From a virus: a stretch of DNA of 63,153 bases. The DNA lies in IMG/VR virus record IMGVR_UViG_3300042881_003513, positions 1 through 63,153 of that record, one strand, 5' to 3'. Under the pieces are notes generated by a model. It saw nothing but the letters and a program-made list of their open reading frames with translations. It was not told where the DNA came from and ran no database searches. Positions 27,070 to 35,580 of the stretch are shown here, in pieces. Numbering within the stretch: position 1 is the first letter of the stretch; each line of letters begins with the position of its first letter. The position numbers and the translations under genes were made by a program.

Positions 27070-28947
27070 ATGGGACTCACCTGCACGCTGACCGGAACCA
27101 TTTACCGCGACGACGGCGCGGTGGCAACAGGCGCGGTGGTGAGCTTCACGCTCTGCGCGCCTCGGAACACGCACTGGACATCGAACAACCGCGTCGTCCT
27201 GCGCGCGGTTCTTTCCGCGACCACCGACGGGAGCGGGAACTTCTCGCAGGTGGTCGCCCGGAACGATGAACTCACTCCGGCCGGAACGTATTGGAAGGTG
27301 GAATGCGCCGATGCCGCGCTGCTGAAGCACATCGCAGCGAACGCGGACACGCTGAATGTGATCGACGCGCCGGATCTGGATGCCTCCGCGCAGGTGTTCA
27401 GCGGATTGGACGACCCGGATGCGGATTGGGTGGCGCACGGGCACGCGCAGACGCTCACGGCGGCGAAAAAGCTGCAAGCCGCAACGAATCTCGGACTGAA
27501 CCTGTCCGCGTCGCAACTGCTCGGACAGGCTTCGAGCGGCGGCACCGGGCTTCCGGTTGCTGTCACGCTCGGCACCGGCCTGGCGATGAGCGGCACGACG
27601 CTGAATGCTACAAGCTCCGTGAGCGACGGCGACAAGGGCGATATAACAGTCAGCAACACCGGCGCGACGTGGACGATTGACAACGACACCATCACGCTCG
27701 CGAAACTGGCGCACATGTCAACGGCTCGCGTTGTGGGGCGCACAACAGCCGGGACGGGCACGCCGGAACTACTGACAATCAGCGGCACCGGCAGCGTGGC
27801 GATGACTACCTCGCCGAGCTTCACGACGCCCGCCCTCGGCACCCCGTCCGCAATCGTCCTAACGAACGCCACCGGCACGGCGAGCATTAACATCAACGGC
27901 ACGGTAGGCGCGACCACGCCGGATACTGTTGCGGGGACGACAATCACCGGCACCAGCAGCCTCACCCTCGGCACGAACGGCGGCACCGGCGGCAGCATCG
28001 TGCTGAACGGAGCGACCAGCGGAAGCTCGACGCTATCTGTGTCGGCGACTGGCGTGCTTGCGCTTCCATCATTCACTGCTGGCAGTATCACTGTTGGCAG
28101 CGGCATAGTGAGCGCAGCTATCCTAACTGCGCAGAATCCAAGCGTCGCCACGCTTGGAATAGATATAAATCCATACAACAGCGCGACTCAGGTGACGGCT
28201 GGTCATCCGTGGATGCGTCTCGGCGGGGGTTCATCCGAACGCCTGATGATCAACGCTGGCTTGACTGGCGGTTATGTGGATATTTGCACAGACCTTGGCT
28301 CCGGTTTGATCGTGCATGACGGCACCGGGGGGCATGAGACATTCCTCACAACGCCAGCCACGGGCACACTGCGAGTCACGACGGACGGCAGCACGCTCGG
28401 CACCGTTGAAGCGGCGACCGGCACATTCACCACGCTGACCGCAAGCGCGACCACCAGCCTCCTCCTCGGCACCGCAGGCAGCGCCGTGGGCACCATCGGC
28501 TTCCGCAACGCCACATCGGGCACCACGACGCTTGCGCCTGCGACGGGCGCGCTCGGCACGGGCACGGTTACGCTCCCACTGAGTGGCACGCTGGCGACGC
28601 TGGAGGGCACGGAGACGCTCACAAACAAGCGCATCACGCAGCGCAGCGGCACCGCTACATCCAGCGTGACGCCGACGATCAACACGGACAACGTGGACTT
28701 TTACAGCCTCACCGCGCAGGCGGCGGACATTACCAGTTTCACCACGAACCTTTCCGGCACCCCTACGGAGGGGCAGACGCTCTGGATAGCCATCACCGGC
28801 ACGGCGGCGCGGGCAATCACTTGGGGCGCGACGTTTGAAGCGGGGGCGGTTGCGCTACCGACCACGACCGTCTCGACTGACCGCCTTGACGTGGCATTCG
28901 TTTGGAACACCGTCACCTCGAAATGGCGCTGCATGGCCTCCGGCTAA
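27070..28947 (+). CDS. Tail fibre-like protein
   Basis: A 625-residue repetitive protein rich in Gly, Thr, Ser and Ala. Residues 1-130 form an N-terminal domain with a beta start (CTLTGTIYRDDGAVATGAVVSF). The middle has phage-fibre style repeats (GTASININGTVGATTPDTVAGTTITGTSSLTLG, TLGTVEAATGTFTTLTA), and the end has GTETLTNKRITQRSG, a motif common in phage tail and receptor-binding proteins. TTPDTVAGTT is shared with the fibre at 38557. A trimeric beta-helical shaft is inferred. Receptor binding is likely but unproven. Confidence 0.7.
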   Translation: MGLTCTLTGTIYRDDGAVATGAVVSFTLCAPRNTHWTSNNRVVLRAVLSATTDGSGNFSQVVARNDELTPAGTYWKVECADAALLKHIAANADTLNVIDAPDLDASAQVFSGLDDPDADWVAHGHAQTLTAAKKLQAATNLGLNLSASQLLGQASSGGTGLPVAVTLGTGLAMSGTTLNATSSVSDGDKGDITVSNTGATWTIDNDTITLAKLAHMSTARVVGRTTAGTGTPELLTISGTGSVAMTTSPSFTTPALGTPSAIVLTNATGTASININGTVGATTPDTVAGTTITGTSSLTLGTNGGTGGSIVLNGATSGSSTLSVSATGVLALPSFTAGSITVGSGIVSAAILTAQNPSVATLGIDINPYNSATQVTAGHPWMRLGGGSSERLMINAGLTGGYVDICTDLGSGLIVHDGTGGHETFLTTPATGTLRVTTDGSTLGTVEAATGTFTTLTASATTSLLLGTAGSAVGTIGFRNATSGTTTLAPATGALGTGTVTLPLSGTLATLEGTETLTNKRITQRSGTATSSVTPTINTDNVDFYSLTAQAADITSFTTNLSGTPTEGQTLWIAITGTAARAITWGATFEAGAVALPTTTVSTDRLDVAFVWNTVTSKWRCMASG

Positions 28948-28955
28948 AACACACT

Positions 28956-29318
28956 ATGGACTACACCCTACTCAAATCCGAAGCCGCAAAAGATGCGGAC
29001 TTCACCCAACTCGTCCCGGCTCCGGCTGGACTCATCCCTCGGCGCAGCATCAAGATCGCGCTGCTCGGCCTCGGTAAGCTCGCCGCCGTTTCCGCAGCAA
29101 TCCCGGCTTACGTGTCCGACCCTGACTTCGATCAGATTGACGTGCTCGACCCGCTCACGCAGTCCGTATTCGGCCAGCTTGTGACAGGCGGGGTAATAAC
29201 CGCAGACGACCTCGCCGCAATCAACGCCCTCGGCACGAAGCAGATTCCCCGCTGGCATGCACTCGGCTTCGAGCGCGAGCCGGATTTCGCAGACATTGAC
29301 CGCGCAAACCAATCTTAA
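28956..29318 (+). CDS. Hypothetical protein
   Basis: A 120-residue protein (MDYTLLKSEAAKDADFTQLV...). A hydrophobic helix is seen near residue 35 (IKIALLGLGKLAAVSAAIPAYV), followed by an acidic helical C-terminus. No family was recognised. It lies between fibre genes. The start at 28956 follows an A/C-rich leader without Shine-Dalgarno. Confidence 0.6.
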   Translation: MDYTLLKSEAAKDADFTQLVPAPAGLIPRRSIKIALLGLGKLAAVSAAIPAYVSDPDFDQIDVLDPLTQSVFGQLVTGGVITADDLAAINALGTKQIPRWHALGFEREPDFADIDRANQS

Positions 29319-29321
29319 CCT

Positions 29322-29822
29322 ATGCCTACCACATTCAGCTACAACCTCGGCGCGGCGGTATCCACCGCGACAATCACCCTTAACTCGCTGGCGTCCTCCG
29401 CGACGGCGGGGAGGCAATCCACGGAAATTAGCCTGCTCGATGGCAACTACAACACGCCAGAGAGTGTGGACTTTTTGCTCACGGTGTCCCTCGCGACCGG
29501 CACCGTGGCGAACGACAAATCCGTCTATCTCTGGATCGCCGGAAGTCTAGACGGCACGAATTACGAGTTTGGCCCACCGACAGTCGGCGCGAGTGATGCG
29601 GCCTACACATTCAGCACGGCACCGGGCACCGTCGCGCCGCCGTGGATTGGCGCTGCGACGCCGCAATTCCAAGCGCAGAGCACTACGCAGACCTGCAAGC
29701 TCACCATCATCCGCCCGCCTCAGAAGATCGTCGCCGTGGTGCTGAATTACAGCGGCATCGCGCTTCATGCCAGCGCAGGCAACAGCCTGCAATATCGCAC
29801 CCGTTTCGGCGACCTCCGCTAA
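29322..29822 (+). CDS. Beta-rich virion protein
   Basis: A 166-residue protein of Ser/Thr/Ala-rich beta strands (STATITLNSLASSATAGRQST, NDKSVYLWIAGSLDGTNYEFG). It resembles small tail or decoration proteins in composition. The stop overlaps the start of the next gene (TAATG). No family was recognised. Confidence 0.6.
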   Translation: MPTTFSYNLGAAVSTATITLNSLASSATAGRQSTEISLLDGNYNTPESVDFLLTVSLATGTVANDKSVYLWIAGSLDGTNYEFGPPTVGASDAAYTFSTAPGTVAPPWIGAATPQFQAQSTTQTCKLTIIRPPQKIVAVVLNYSGIALHASAGNSLQYRTRFGDLR

Positions 29823-30601
29823 TGGACGATTACGGATACAGCGCAGGCATCGCACGGAACGCCAGCGAATCGGAGTATCCCGATTTGTGGCGCAATCTCG
29901 TGGGCCTGTTTGTTCCAAGCGCGCAGCCGGGCTGGAGGCTTATGGATTTAAGCGGTGGCGAGACCAGTTACGCAATGAGCGGCACCAAGCGGACAAGCAC
30001 GAATCGTGGCAAAACTTTGAGTTTCACTTCGCCTGACTACGTGCATTTGCCATTGTCGCTGCGCAACAAAATCTCGGTGAACAATTTCACCGTGATGCTT
30101 TGGTTCCGCCCGACTGCAACAATGCCAGCCTTGTGCGGTCTGATTTCGTGCGACACCGGGTATTATGGCTACCCATTCTCGATCCGACTGCTGACAGGGT
30201 TGTCCTACCTGACCAACCTTTCTAACAACTTGGATTCCGGCTTCGTGCCGACCGTTGGACAATGGGCGCATGTGGCGGTGACTTTGAGCAATGCCGGAAA
30301 AAAAATCTACATCAACGGCACACTCAGGGCGACTAACGCGTATAATACGCCTCCATACACCGCGACCATTCCAGCAAATGACCCGCTGGCGCTGGGGTAT
30401 GATTACTCCAGCGCGTCTGGAAGAAGTTTCACCGGAGACATGGATGACATTCGCGTTTATCAGCGCACCCTCTCCGCCTCCGAAATCATGCGCTCCTACA
30501 TGGGCGCATCCCCGCTCGTCCCGCTGAACCGCCCGTATTTCAACTCCCCGTCCGCTCCACCCGCAGCGAATACCACCAACTTTTTCCGATTCTTCCGATG
30601 A
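29822..30601 (+). CDS. LamG/concanavalin-A-like virion protein
   Basis: A 259-residue protein. Residues 75-240 have the laminin G-like pattern: FTVMLWFRPTA, QWAHVAVTLSNAGKKIYINGTL, and the closing signature GDMDDIRVYQRTLSASEI. Such domains bind carbohydrate, so host-surface or virion-surface attachment is likely. It is the last gene of the virion block before lysis. Its stop overlaps the next start (ATGA). Confidence 0.8.
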   Translation: MDDYGYSAGIARNASESEYPDLWRNLVGLFVPSAQPGWRLMDLSGGETSYAMSGTKRTSTNRGKTLSFTSPDYVHLPLSLRNKISVNNFTVMLWFRPTATMPALCGLISCDTGYYGYPFSIRLLTGLSYLTNLSNNLDSGFVPTVGQWAHVAVTLSNAGKKIYINGTLRATNAYNTPPYTATIPANDPLALGYDYSSASGRSFTGDMDDIRVYQRTLSASEIMRSYMGASPLVPLNRPYFNSPSAPPAANTTNFFRFFR

Positions 30602-30681
30602 CCATCCACGAACGAACCCAAGCCGCACGTTACATTTTTGGCATCATTGCGTGCGTCGCGCTTTTACTTGCACTGCAATGA
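30598..30681 (+). CDS. 27-residue membrane peptide
   Basis: MTIHERTQAARYIFGIIACV continues into a hydrophobic end (ALLLALQ). The peptide has a short basic/polar head and one membrane span. It overlaps both neighbours by ATGA junctions, which supports real translation. It opens the lysis cassette, and a holin-accessory role is inferred. Confidence 0.5.
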   Translation: MTIHERTQAARYIFGIIACVALLLALQ

Positions 30682-30971
30682 GCGACACCGAACAAGAGCA
30701 AAACAGAGCCGAGGCACGCCGCTGGAAATTCGACGGCACCGTGAACCTCGGGCACGTCCTCACTGCTGCCGTGATGCTCATTGGCGGACTTGGCGTGTGG
30801 ACACAGGGGCGAGAGGTGATGATTCGGCAAGACGCTCGTCTGGCATTGGTGGAAACCACGATGGCTGAGGTTAAATCCAACCTGTCCAAAATCTCCGAGT
30901 CGCAGCAACTCGCAATCCGCACGCAGGATAAGCTGGCGGCGACCTTAGATGCTATCAGCCGCAAGCCGTGA
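30678..30971 (+). CDS. Membrane protein with coiled coil, possible holin component
   Basis: A 97-residue protein with a charged N-terminus, one membrane span at about 25-42 (LGHVLTAAVMLIGGLGVW) and a helical C-terminal half. This layout matches small phage proteins next to holins and endolysins. Function is inferred from position. Confidence 0.6.
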   Translation: MSDTEQEQNRAEARRWKFDGTVNLGHVLTAAVMLIGGLGVWTQGREVMIRQDARLALVETTMAEVKSNLSKISESQQLAIRTQDKLAATLDAISRKP

Positions 30972-31198
30972 ACCGAACCCTCTACATCATCCTCGCCGTT
31001 TTCGCGGCGCTCTGCATGTTCACCGGCTGTGCCACGCAACACCGCGGCAACGAGACGGCCCCACTCGTGCGGCATCTCACCACCGCCACGGCTGCCACTG
31101 CGCGGGCGCGCCGCGACGGCAAGGAAGTGAAGCGCATCCTCTCCCGCGTGGACTACAAGGCCGGAAGGATTCTCCGGCTGCTGGAGGACGAACCGTGA
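30968..31198 (+). CDS. Small lipoprotein, possible outer-membrane spanin
   Basis: A 76-residue protein starting at GTG in a GTGA overlap. The N-terminus is a lipoprotein signal (LAVFAALCMFTGCA), with the lipobox cysteine near residue 20. The rest is a basic helix. Together with the next gene it could bridge the inner and outer membranes during lysis. A Gram-negative-type envelope is implied if so. Confidence 0.6.
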   Translation: MNRTLYIILAVFAALCMFTGCATQHRGNETAPLVRHLTTATAATARARRDGKEVKRILSRVDYKAGRILRLLEDEP

Positions 31199-31575
31199 GG
31201 CCGTGCCTGCCGTTGCTCATACTGTGGGTGTTGCTGGCGATGGCGAACTCGCAGACTGTCCCCACGGCACTCCCCGTTACTGACGGCAAGACGCGCACGG
31301 AGATCGTGAAGCTGGTGAAGCAGATGCAGGTGTTATTCCACGAAGCGCAGGCGCAGACGGACTCCGTTCTCGCACAACTCGCCATCCTCACGACCGCCCA
31401 CAATGCCGCGCTCGTGGAGACGCAGGCCGTGCAGGGCACGCTCGACACACGCACGCGGGAGCGGGACAAGGCGCGGCTGGATGCGGCGAATCAGGCGAAA
31501 GCGAAGTGGATGTGGTTCTCTGCATTCAGCCTGACGGCCATCGGGTTTGCAGCCTTTGCATATTTCAAACGATGA
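31195..31575 (+). CDS. Coiled-coil envelope protein, possible spanin partner
   Basis: A 126-residue protein starting at GTG in a GTGA overlap. The N-terminus is a signal-like hydrophobic segment (LPLLILWVLLAMANSQ), the middle is a long coiled coil, and the C-terminus has a membrane span (WMWFSAFSLTAIGFAAFAYFKR). It may span the periplasm. Exact lysis role is inferred from the neighbours. Confidence 0.55.
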   Translation: MRPCLPLLILWVLLAMANSQTVPTALPVTDGKTRTEIVKLVKQMQVLFHEAQAQTDSVLAQLAILTTAHNAALVETQAVQGTLDTRTRERDKARLDAANQAKAKWMWFSAFSLTAIGFAAFAYFKR

Positions 31576-31988
31576 AAGCCTTCCTTACCCGACTACTTAA
31601 AACGCTGGCGATGAACTTCGCCTCGCGGAAATTCTTGATGACCCTGTTCGCCATCTGGACGGAATGGGGGCTGTATTGGGCGACCGTGAGAACCCTCTAC
31701 ACGTTCACCACGCCGGAGCAACTGACTGCATTCGTTTCGATCACTCAACACTTCCAGTGGGCGGTCACGACGATGTTGCTCGCCTATCTCGGAATCCAGA
31801 CGGCGGAGAATTTCTCCAACGCGGCGGCGGCGAAGTTCGAGAGTGTCGCGCAGAATGTCGCATCGAGCACCAAGAGCGAAGTGAAGACCGAGAACGTGCA
31901 ACGCATCGTCCATGAGTACGCCGAGCGATACAAGGACGACCCGAGCTACGCGCCGATCAAGAAAGACACCGAGGAGAAGTTCCGATGA
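31572..31988 (+). CDS. Two-span membrane protein, holin candidate
   Basis: A 138-residue protein with an N-terminal basic amphipathic segment, two membrane spans (about 22-45, LMTLFAIWTEWGLYWATV, and 60-82, FQWAVTTMLLAYLGIQTA) and a charged cytoplasmic tail. It is immediately upstream of the endolysin with an ATGA overlap, the usual holin position. Confidence 0.6.
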   Translation: MKAFLTRLLKTLAMNFASRKFLMTLFAIWTEWGLYWATVRTLYTFTTPEQLTAFVSITQHFQWAVTTMLLAYLGIQTAENFSNAAAAKFESVAQNVASSTKSEVKTENVQRIVHEYAERYKDDPSYAPIKKDTEEKFR

Positions 31989-32452
31989 ACTGGCCCACCG
32001 AAGCACAGTGCCCGAAGTTCTACGGGCCAAAGGGCGAGAACCAGACGCAGATCGTCCTGCCTTACCCGATGGTGTTGGACTGGGACAAGGCCACGCGCAT
32101 CACCGAGATGACGTGCCACGAGAAGGTCGCAGATGCGATGCTGCGAGTGTTCACGAAGCTGAAAGGCGAATACGGCGAGGAGAAGCTGCGCGAGCTTGGG
32201 ATCGATCAGTTTGGGGGCTGCCTGAACGTGCGGCTCAAGCGCGGGAGCAAAAGCGCGTGGTCAATCCATTCATGGGGGTGCGCCGTCGATCTTGATGCGG
32301 ACAGGAACATGCTCAAGGAGACGAAGCGCACTGCGCGGTTTGCCCGCCTCGAATACCTGCCGATGTGGAAAATCATCGAGGGCGAGGGCGCAGTCAGCTA
32401 TGGCCGCGCGAGGGACTTCGACTGGATGCACTGGCAGTTTGCCCGGCCATGA
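31985..32452 (+). CDS. Endolysin, M15-type L-alanyl-D-glutamate/D-Ala-D-Ala peptidase
   Basis: A 155-residue peptidoglycan peptidase. SIHSWGCAVDLD holds zinc ligands His95 and Asp102, and DFDWMHWQF holds the third ligand His149 with Asp146 nearby, the M15/VanY pattern. It cuts cell-wall cross-links at the end of infection. It has no signal peptide, so it needs the adjacent holin candidate. The length is typical of single-domain phage M15 endolysins. Confidence 0.88.
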   Translation: MNWPTEAQCPKFYGPKGENQTQIVLPYPMVLDWDKATRITEMTCHEKVADAMLRVFTKLKGEYGEEKLRELGIDQFGGCLNVRLKRGSKSAWSIHSWGCAVDLDADRNMLKETKRTARFARLEYLPMWKIIEGEGAVSYGRARDFDWMHWQFARP

Positions 32453-32535
32453 ACTTCGCCGCCACTGGCATCCTCGCGGTGTTCATCTTCGCTGGCATCG
32501 TCGTGCTCTGCGCCACGCTTGGCGGGAAAAAATAG
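32449..32535 (+). CDS. 28-residue membrane peptide
   Basis: MNFAATGILAVFIFAGIVVL leads into a short basic end (GGKK). It is one membrane span overlapping the endolysin stop by ATGA. Probably a lysis accessory; the tight overlap is the main evidence. Confidence 0.5.
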   Translation: MNFAATGILAVFIFAGIVVLCATLGGKK

Positions 32536-32551
32536 AAATCTGAACCATGAA
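32536..32551 (+). promoter_or_regulatory. Start-context motif AATCCGAACCATGA, copy 3
   Basis: GAAATCTGAACCATGA precedes the ATG at 32547 directly after the stop of the membrane peptide. It has one base change from the consensus. Confidence 0.55.
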
Positions 32552-32723
32552 CAAAACACTGCCGGCGGCATTCAACAGCGGGGGAGTCGAGGGAAATCAC
32601 TACTCCCTGAACAACAAGGAGACCCGGAGGAAGCTGCGCGAATGGGAGAAGCGCAGGCCGAACGGCAAGCCGCACACCGCCGGCGTCCCTCGCGGAAAAT
32701 TCGGATCGATCAACCCAGGGTAA
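32547..32723 (+). CDS. Small basic hypothetical protein
   Basis: A 58-residue protein, with a centre NNKETRRKLREWEKRRPNGK and a Gly/Pro-rich end. No family was recognised. It could bind nucleic acid or the capsid. The start is set by the repeated start-context motif. Confidence 0.55.
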   Translation: MNKTLPAAFNSGGVEGNHYSLNNKETRRKLREWEKRRPNGKPHTAGVPRGKFGSINPG

Positions 32724-32736
32724 CGACCGCGAAAGA

Positions 32737-32782
32737 TTTTGCTTGCCATCCGCGAACGCGATGAAGCAGGCGGCGGATCGCA
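32737..32782 (+). promoter_or_regulatory. Candidate capsid promoter, CCGATGCAGGA-like copy 3
   Basis: TTTTGC runs into TTGCCA (32743-32748), then TCCGCGAACGCGATGAAGCA and GGCGGCGGA before the ATG at 32783. It aligns with copies 1 and 2 over more than 40 bases. Confidence 0.45.
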
Positions 32783-33877
32783 ATGGAAAACACAGCACCA
32801 GCGGAGGTCACAGATCCCGCAAGCGCAGCAGCGACAGCAACGCCCGCGGAAACGCAGGCGACTCCAACCGCGACCGGCGACCCCTTCGACGACGTTCTTG
32901 CACAGCAAGAGGCGGAGTTGGCGAGGATGCAGGCCGCGAACCAGCCAGAAACCGAAGCAGTTCCCGCAGCGATCACGACCGAACCGGAACCGCAGGCAGG
33001 CGAAACCACGCCGCCCGCGGACCCGAAATCGGATCGCATCCTGCCAAACCGCGTCTCCACCGCACAGTTCAGCGACACCGAGCAGCAAGCGATTGCGCTC
33101 GGCAAGGCGCTGAAGGATGCAGGGGAGACGGTGCCAAGCCTGAAGGAGCGCATCGAGATTGTCGAAGCGCGCCAGCAGAAGCAGGCGCCCGTAGCCACAC
33201 CAGACCCCGAACCCGAACCACAGCACGGCGACGCGCTGACGGAACTGGACGAGAAGCTGAATGCGGCGATGGACCGGCGAAAGGAACTCGCGAAGTCACT
33301 CGGCACCGAGGAACTGGAGGAGGCCAAGGACGAGATCGAGCAACTGAGGCAGCAGAAGGCGGCCGTTGAATCGCAGCAGGCGAAAGCCGCCGCGGAAAAA
33401 CAGGACGCATTCGCCACAGAACGCTCGAACTCAATCAAGGCCGCGAAGGGGCAATTCCCTTCATCCACTGATCCGAAGTCCGAACTGGCACAAGCCATCG
33501 CTGCACGCATCGAGTCGATCGCCAAAGATCCCGCTCGCAGTGTTCTCCTGAGTGATCCGAAGGCTCCCGAAGTCATCGCCGCCGAAGCCGCCATGCAACT
33601 GGCGAAACTGCGCGCCGCCGACAACGGAACCTCGGTCGCCAAGGAACTCGCCGCGCTCATGGAGTCGGACGCCCCCGCGCAAGCGGCAGCGACCGCAACC
33701 CAACCGACGCCGCAAGTCCGCAAGCCCACGACCGCAGGAGGGGCCGCGAGCATACCGCCCGCGACACCGCCCGCGCCAAAGGCTCTCTCGCTCGCAGAAG
33801 CCGCAAACATGAGTCTCGCAGACCTGGAGAAGCTATCACCCACTCCGGGGAACTCGGGATACGTGCTGCGCAGGTAG
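32783..33877 (+). CDS. Capsid scaffolding protein (probable)
   Basis: A 364-residue acidic, Ala/Pro/Glu/Gln-rich protein with long coiled-coil segments (about 150-215, DELEE and LRQQKAAVESQQAKAAAEKQ). Its low complexity and position directly before the major capsid gene fit a scaffold that guides procapsid assembly and is later removed. A short C-terminal block (LSLAEAANMSLADLEKLSPT) may bind the capsid protein. Assignment is from composition and order. Confidence 0.65.
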   Translation: MENTAPAEVTDPASAAATATPAETQATPTATGDPFDDVLAQQEAELARMQAANQPETEAVPAAITTEPEPQAGETTPPADPKSDRILPNRVSTAQFSDTEQQAIALGKALKDAGETVPSLKERIEIVEARQQKQAPVATPDPEPEPQHGDALTELDEKLNAAMDRRKELAKSLGTEELEEAKDEIEQLRQQKAAVESQQAKAAAEKQDAFATERSNSIKAAKGQFPSSTDPKSELAQAIAARIESIAKDPARSVLLSDPKAPEVIAAEAAMQLAKLRAADNGTSVAKELAALMESDAPAQAAATATQPTPQVRKPTTAGGAASIPPATPPAPKALSLAEAANMSLADLEKLSPTPGNSGYVLRR

Positions 33878-33917
33878 TCCACCAACAACCCAACCCAAAT
33901 CTCACATCTCTAATCCA

Positions 33918-35504
33918 ATGAAAAATCGCAATATCTTCCGGCTGCTCTTCGTGGCCGCACTCGCATTCGTCTCCGGCCCGCTGGCTCTCGCCGCGCTGTT
34001 CGGATTCCTCACTGTCCCGGCGCTCGGCACGAGCTACCCGGTAGCCAACGCCACCACCAAGGGCGACCTCACCACGCAGAACGCCAATCTCGAACAGGAG
34101 ATTTGGGCGCTCAAGGTCGTGAAGGGCGCGGACGCCGCATACCAGGACAATCCGCTCGCGGATGGATTCATGGGTGAAGGCGACGCAGGCAAGGCCATCG
34201 TCAAAATCACCGACACCGAGAAGGTGTCCGGCTCCACCGTGCATGTCACGACCTACGGCGGCTTCGGCGGCCCCGGCGTGCAGGGCGCGGGCGTCCGCAC
34301 CGGTTCGGCCAACAAGATTCAGGCCGGCTCGTTCGACGTGAAGATCGGTCGCCAGTGGTTCGGCGTGGGCTACCAGAGCGTCGCCCGCGATGAAACGATG
34401 GTCGGCGGTCGTCTCGACGGCATGATCAAGCAGGGCCTGAGCCAGCAGCACGCCATCAAGAACAACGACGATATGCTTCGCCTCATGATCGCGAAGTCTG
34501 AGGCGTCCAGCCGGAACAAGATGTTCACGGTGGGCGGCCCTTCGACCATCGCGACGATCAAGACGGCGCACTACATGGACACCGCGACGATCGGCAACAC
34601 GCGGAACATCCTCACCAGCAACGGCGCGCTTCCGATGGCGACCGGCGCGATGGACTCCGGCGGCAGCCGCGTGAAGAACTACATGGTCTTCGGCACGCAC
34701 TACGCCCTGAGCCACCTCAAGAGCGAAAGCGACTACCTCGCCGGCATCCGCCTGGCGGGTGAGCGCGGGGACAAGAACCCGCAGTTCAAGGGCAACTTCG
34801 TGGATTGGGACGGCGTGGGAATCTACCGCTGGGACCAGCTCGATCACGGGAACTGGGGACCGATTGGATCCCTGCTCGCCCCGCGCCTCTACCTCGGAGC
34901 GGCACTCGCCCCGACGTTCAGCGGCACCACGGTCAATGGCGGCACCATCGCCGTGAAGGGCGGCGGCAGCGCGGCGGCGGCAGCAGTCACGCCCGCCCCT
35001 GAGTACACCCGCTACTTCAGCAACGCCCCGTGGACCTACCACTGGGGCGCCACCATCGCCGCGGACACCGCCACGCTGCGCTACATCCTCGTCATCAACC
35101 CCTCGACGGGCGTGTGGGGCGTGTTCGGCTTCAAGGTCAACACCGGCCTCGAAATCACCCTGTTCAGCAAGGTCGTGCTCGGCCTCACCGGGGAAACCAC
35201 TGATTGGGCATTCCCGATCGGCTCCCTCGTGGTCGAGTGCAACATCCTCGGCACCCCGTTCGGTCGCTCGCTCGGCCTCGGCGCGGAAGCCCTTATCTGC
35301 GGCGTCGGCACGATCAACGGCTCGAAAGTGAGCCCGCAGTTCGGCAAGCGCACCGAGGAGCACCTGAATCATGACATGGATCATGAAATCGGTGCGGAGA
35401 AGGTGTGGGGCGCGGCCCTTGTGGAGCGTTCTGACGGTGTGTGCCCCGGCTTCGTGGTCTCGTGCCACGCACTGCCTGTGCCCGGCGCTCCCGTCATCGC
35501 CTAG
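33918..35504 (+). CDS. Major capsid protein, N4 gp56-like, with hydrophobic N-terminus
   Basis: A 528-residue protein. Residues 60-300 (FDVKIGRQWFGVGYQSVARDETMVGGRL and the surrounding block) and the end EEHLNHDMDHEIGAEKVWG recall N4-like HK97-fold capsid proteins. Residues 5-36 are strongly hydrophobic (IFRLLFVAALAFVSGPLALA) and look like a signal or membrane segment, which is unusual for a capsid protein. No alternative ATG exists until residue 85. It may be a cleaved leader. The gene has an A/C-rich leader without Shine-Dalgarno and is followed by a terminator, so it is probably highly expressed. Confidence 0.75.
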   Translation: MKNRNIFRLLFVAALAFVSGPLALAALFGFLTVPALGTSYPVANATTKGDLTTQNANLEQEIWALKVVKGADAAYQDNPLADGFMGEGDAGKAIVKITDTEKVSGSTVHVTTYGGFGGPGVQGAGVRTGSANKIQAGSFDVKIGRQWFGVGYQSVARDETMVGGRLDGMIKQGLSQQHAIKNNDDMLRLMIAKSEASSRNKMFTVGGPSTIATIKTAHYMDTATIGNTRNILTSNGALPMATGAMDSGGSRVKNYMVFGTHYALSHLKSESDYLAGIRLAGERGDKNPQFKGNFVDWDGVGIYRWDQLDHGNWGPIGSLLAPRLYLGAALAPTFSGTTVNGGTIAVKGGGSAAAAAVTPAPEYTRYFSNAPWTYHWGATIAADTATLRYILVINPSTGVWGVFGFKVNTGLEITLFSKVVLGLTGETTDWAFPIGSLVVECNILGTPFGRSLGLGAEALICGVGTINGSKVSPQFGKRTEEHLNHDMDHEIGAEKVWGAALVERSDGVCPGFVVSCHALPVPGAPVIA

Positions 35505-35524
35505 TTTGTGTGGTTCATAGCCGG

Positions 35525-35573
35525 CCCCGGCGGAGCGTCATGTCTCCGCCGGGGCGCAGTCTTTCAATTTTCA
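35525..35573 (+). terminator. Terminator after the capsid gene
   Basis: CCCCGGCGGAG (35525-35535) pairs perfectly with CTCCGCCGGGG (35544-35554) around an eight-base loop. A weak T-rich tail (CTTTCAATTTT) follows. It would allow partial read-through into the tail genes. Confidence 0.7.
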
Positions 35574-35580
35574 ATCCTCT

